In this document: one piece after another, positions 63,991 through 64,000 of the stretch | Layout of the letters: each line of letters begins with the position of its first letter | Position numbering within the stretch: the stretch's first letter is position 1 | DNA from: Carallia brachiata | Taxonomy: Eukaryota > Streptophyta > Magnoliopsida > Malpighiales > Rhizophoraceae | Direction of reading: 5' to 3' | Length of the DNA stretch: 64,000 nt | Assembly: GCA_021464245.1 (NCBI GenBank) | Contig: JADCRB010000016.1 | Span: 692,348 to 756,347, forward strand | The notes under the pieces: model-generated | Told to the model about the DNA's origin: nothing | Databases searched by the model: none | The model's input: only the letters and a program-made list of their open reading frames with translations | Translations under genes and position numbers: made by a program

Positions 63991-64000
63991 ATGAATGTGA
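63991..64000 (+). CDS. Start of a second GSK3/SHAGGY-like kinase, cut by window edge
   Basis: ATGAATGTGA repeats the first ten coding bases of the minus-strand kinase (MNV...). Only three codons are inside the window, so coding integrity cannot be judged. The call rests on the conserved leader and start context. It would be transcribed away from the first copy, head to head, with about 15.6 kb between the two start codons. Confidence 0.75.

Larger units (their letters stand above)
61319..64000 (+). repeat. Right arm of the large inverted duplication
   Basis: Pairs on the opposite strand with 48399-50573. 61319-61915 matches 49505-50573 (shortened), and 63255-64000 matches 48399-49182. The intervening 61916-63254 is additional DNA absent from the left arm. 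The arm runs to the window edge, where the second kinase gene begins. Confidence 0.85.

Overview
The window is nuclear DNA from a flowering plant, most likely a eudicot. It is AT-rich, its genes are split by many short introns, and most of its length is broken transposable elements of plant-specific lineages: Ty1/copia including a SIRE-like LTR, Ty3/gypsy of the Tat and Athila types, an L1-like LINE, and small foldback elements. No organellar, rRNA or tRNA genes were recognised. I could not name the species.

Only one complete, apparently functional gene was found. It is a GSK3/SHAGGY-like protein kinase of the theta type on the minus strand (43882-48408, 13 coding exons, 471 residues). A second copy of its promoter, 5' leader and start codon lies in opposite orientation at the right edge (ATG at 63991), so the window covers the space between two divergently transcribed kinase copies. 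The two copies form an inverted repeat: 48399-49182 pairs with 63255-64000, and 49505-50573 pairs with 61319-61915. Between the arms lie a decayed DHHC palmitoyltransferase gene (51221-54305, minus) with a nonsense codon and frameshifts, an orphan copia LTR, and a gutted Athila-type element (about 56100-60540).

Layout from the left: 1-2142, LTR and UTR remnants including a SIRE-like 3' LTR and a 47-bp tandem repeat; 2143-5550, AT-rich spacer with a foldback element set in TA repeats; 5546-9600, a minus-strand LINE interrupted by a 1.15-kb retroposon with a poly(A) tail and target-site duplication; 10880-12513, LTR-element remains next to an intronless PDS5-like fragment; 12514-17980, mostly unrecognised; 17985-22620, a tandem array of copia LTRs with a gag-only internal region; 22620-30240, spacer with foldback elements and a 0.7-kb GA-rich satellite; 30490-35946, a Tat-lineage gypsy element with its 5' LTR and a deleted integrase core; 36579-37490, a MYB/SANT-like transposon-type remnant; 37500-42131, a degenerate copia element with its 3' LTR; 42132-64000, the kinase, the palmitoyltransferase pseudogene and the inverted duplication.

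The genes do not form a pathway. The main story is genome dynamics: a kinase gene duplicated in inverted orientation, an adjacent decaying palmitoyltransferase gene, and nested retrotransposons. All coordinates of exons were read by eye from splice consensus and protein family resemblance; no alignment could be run.
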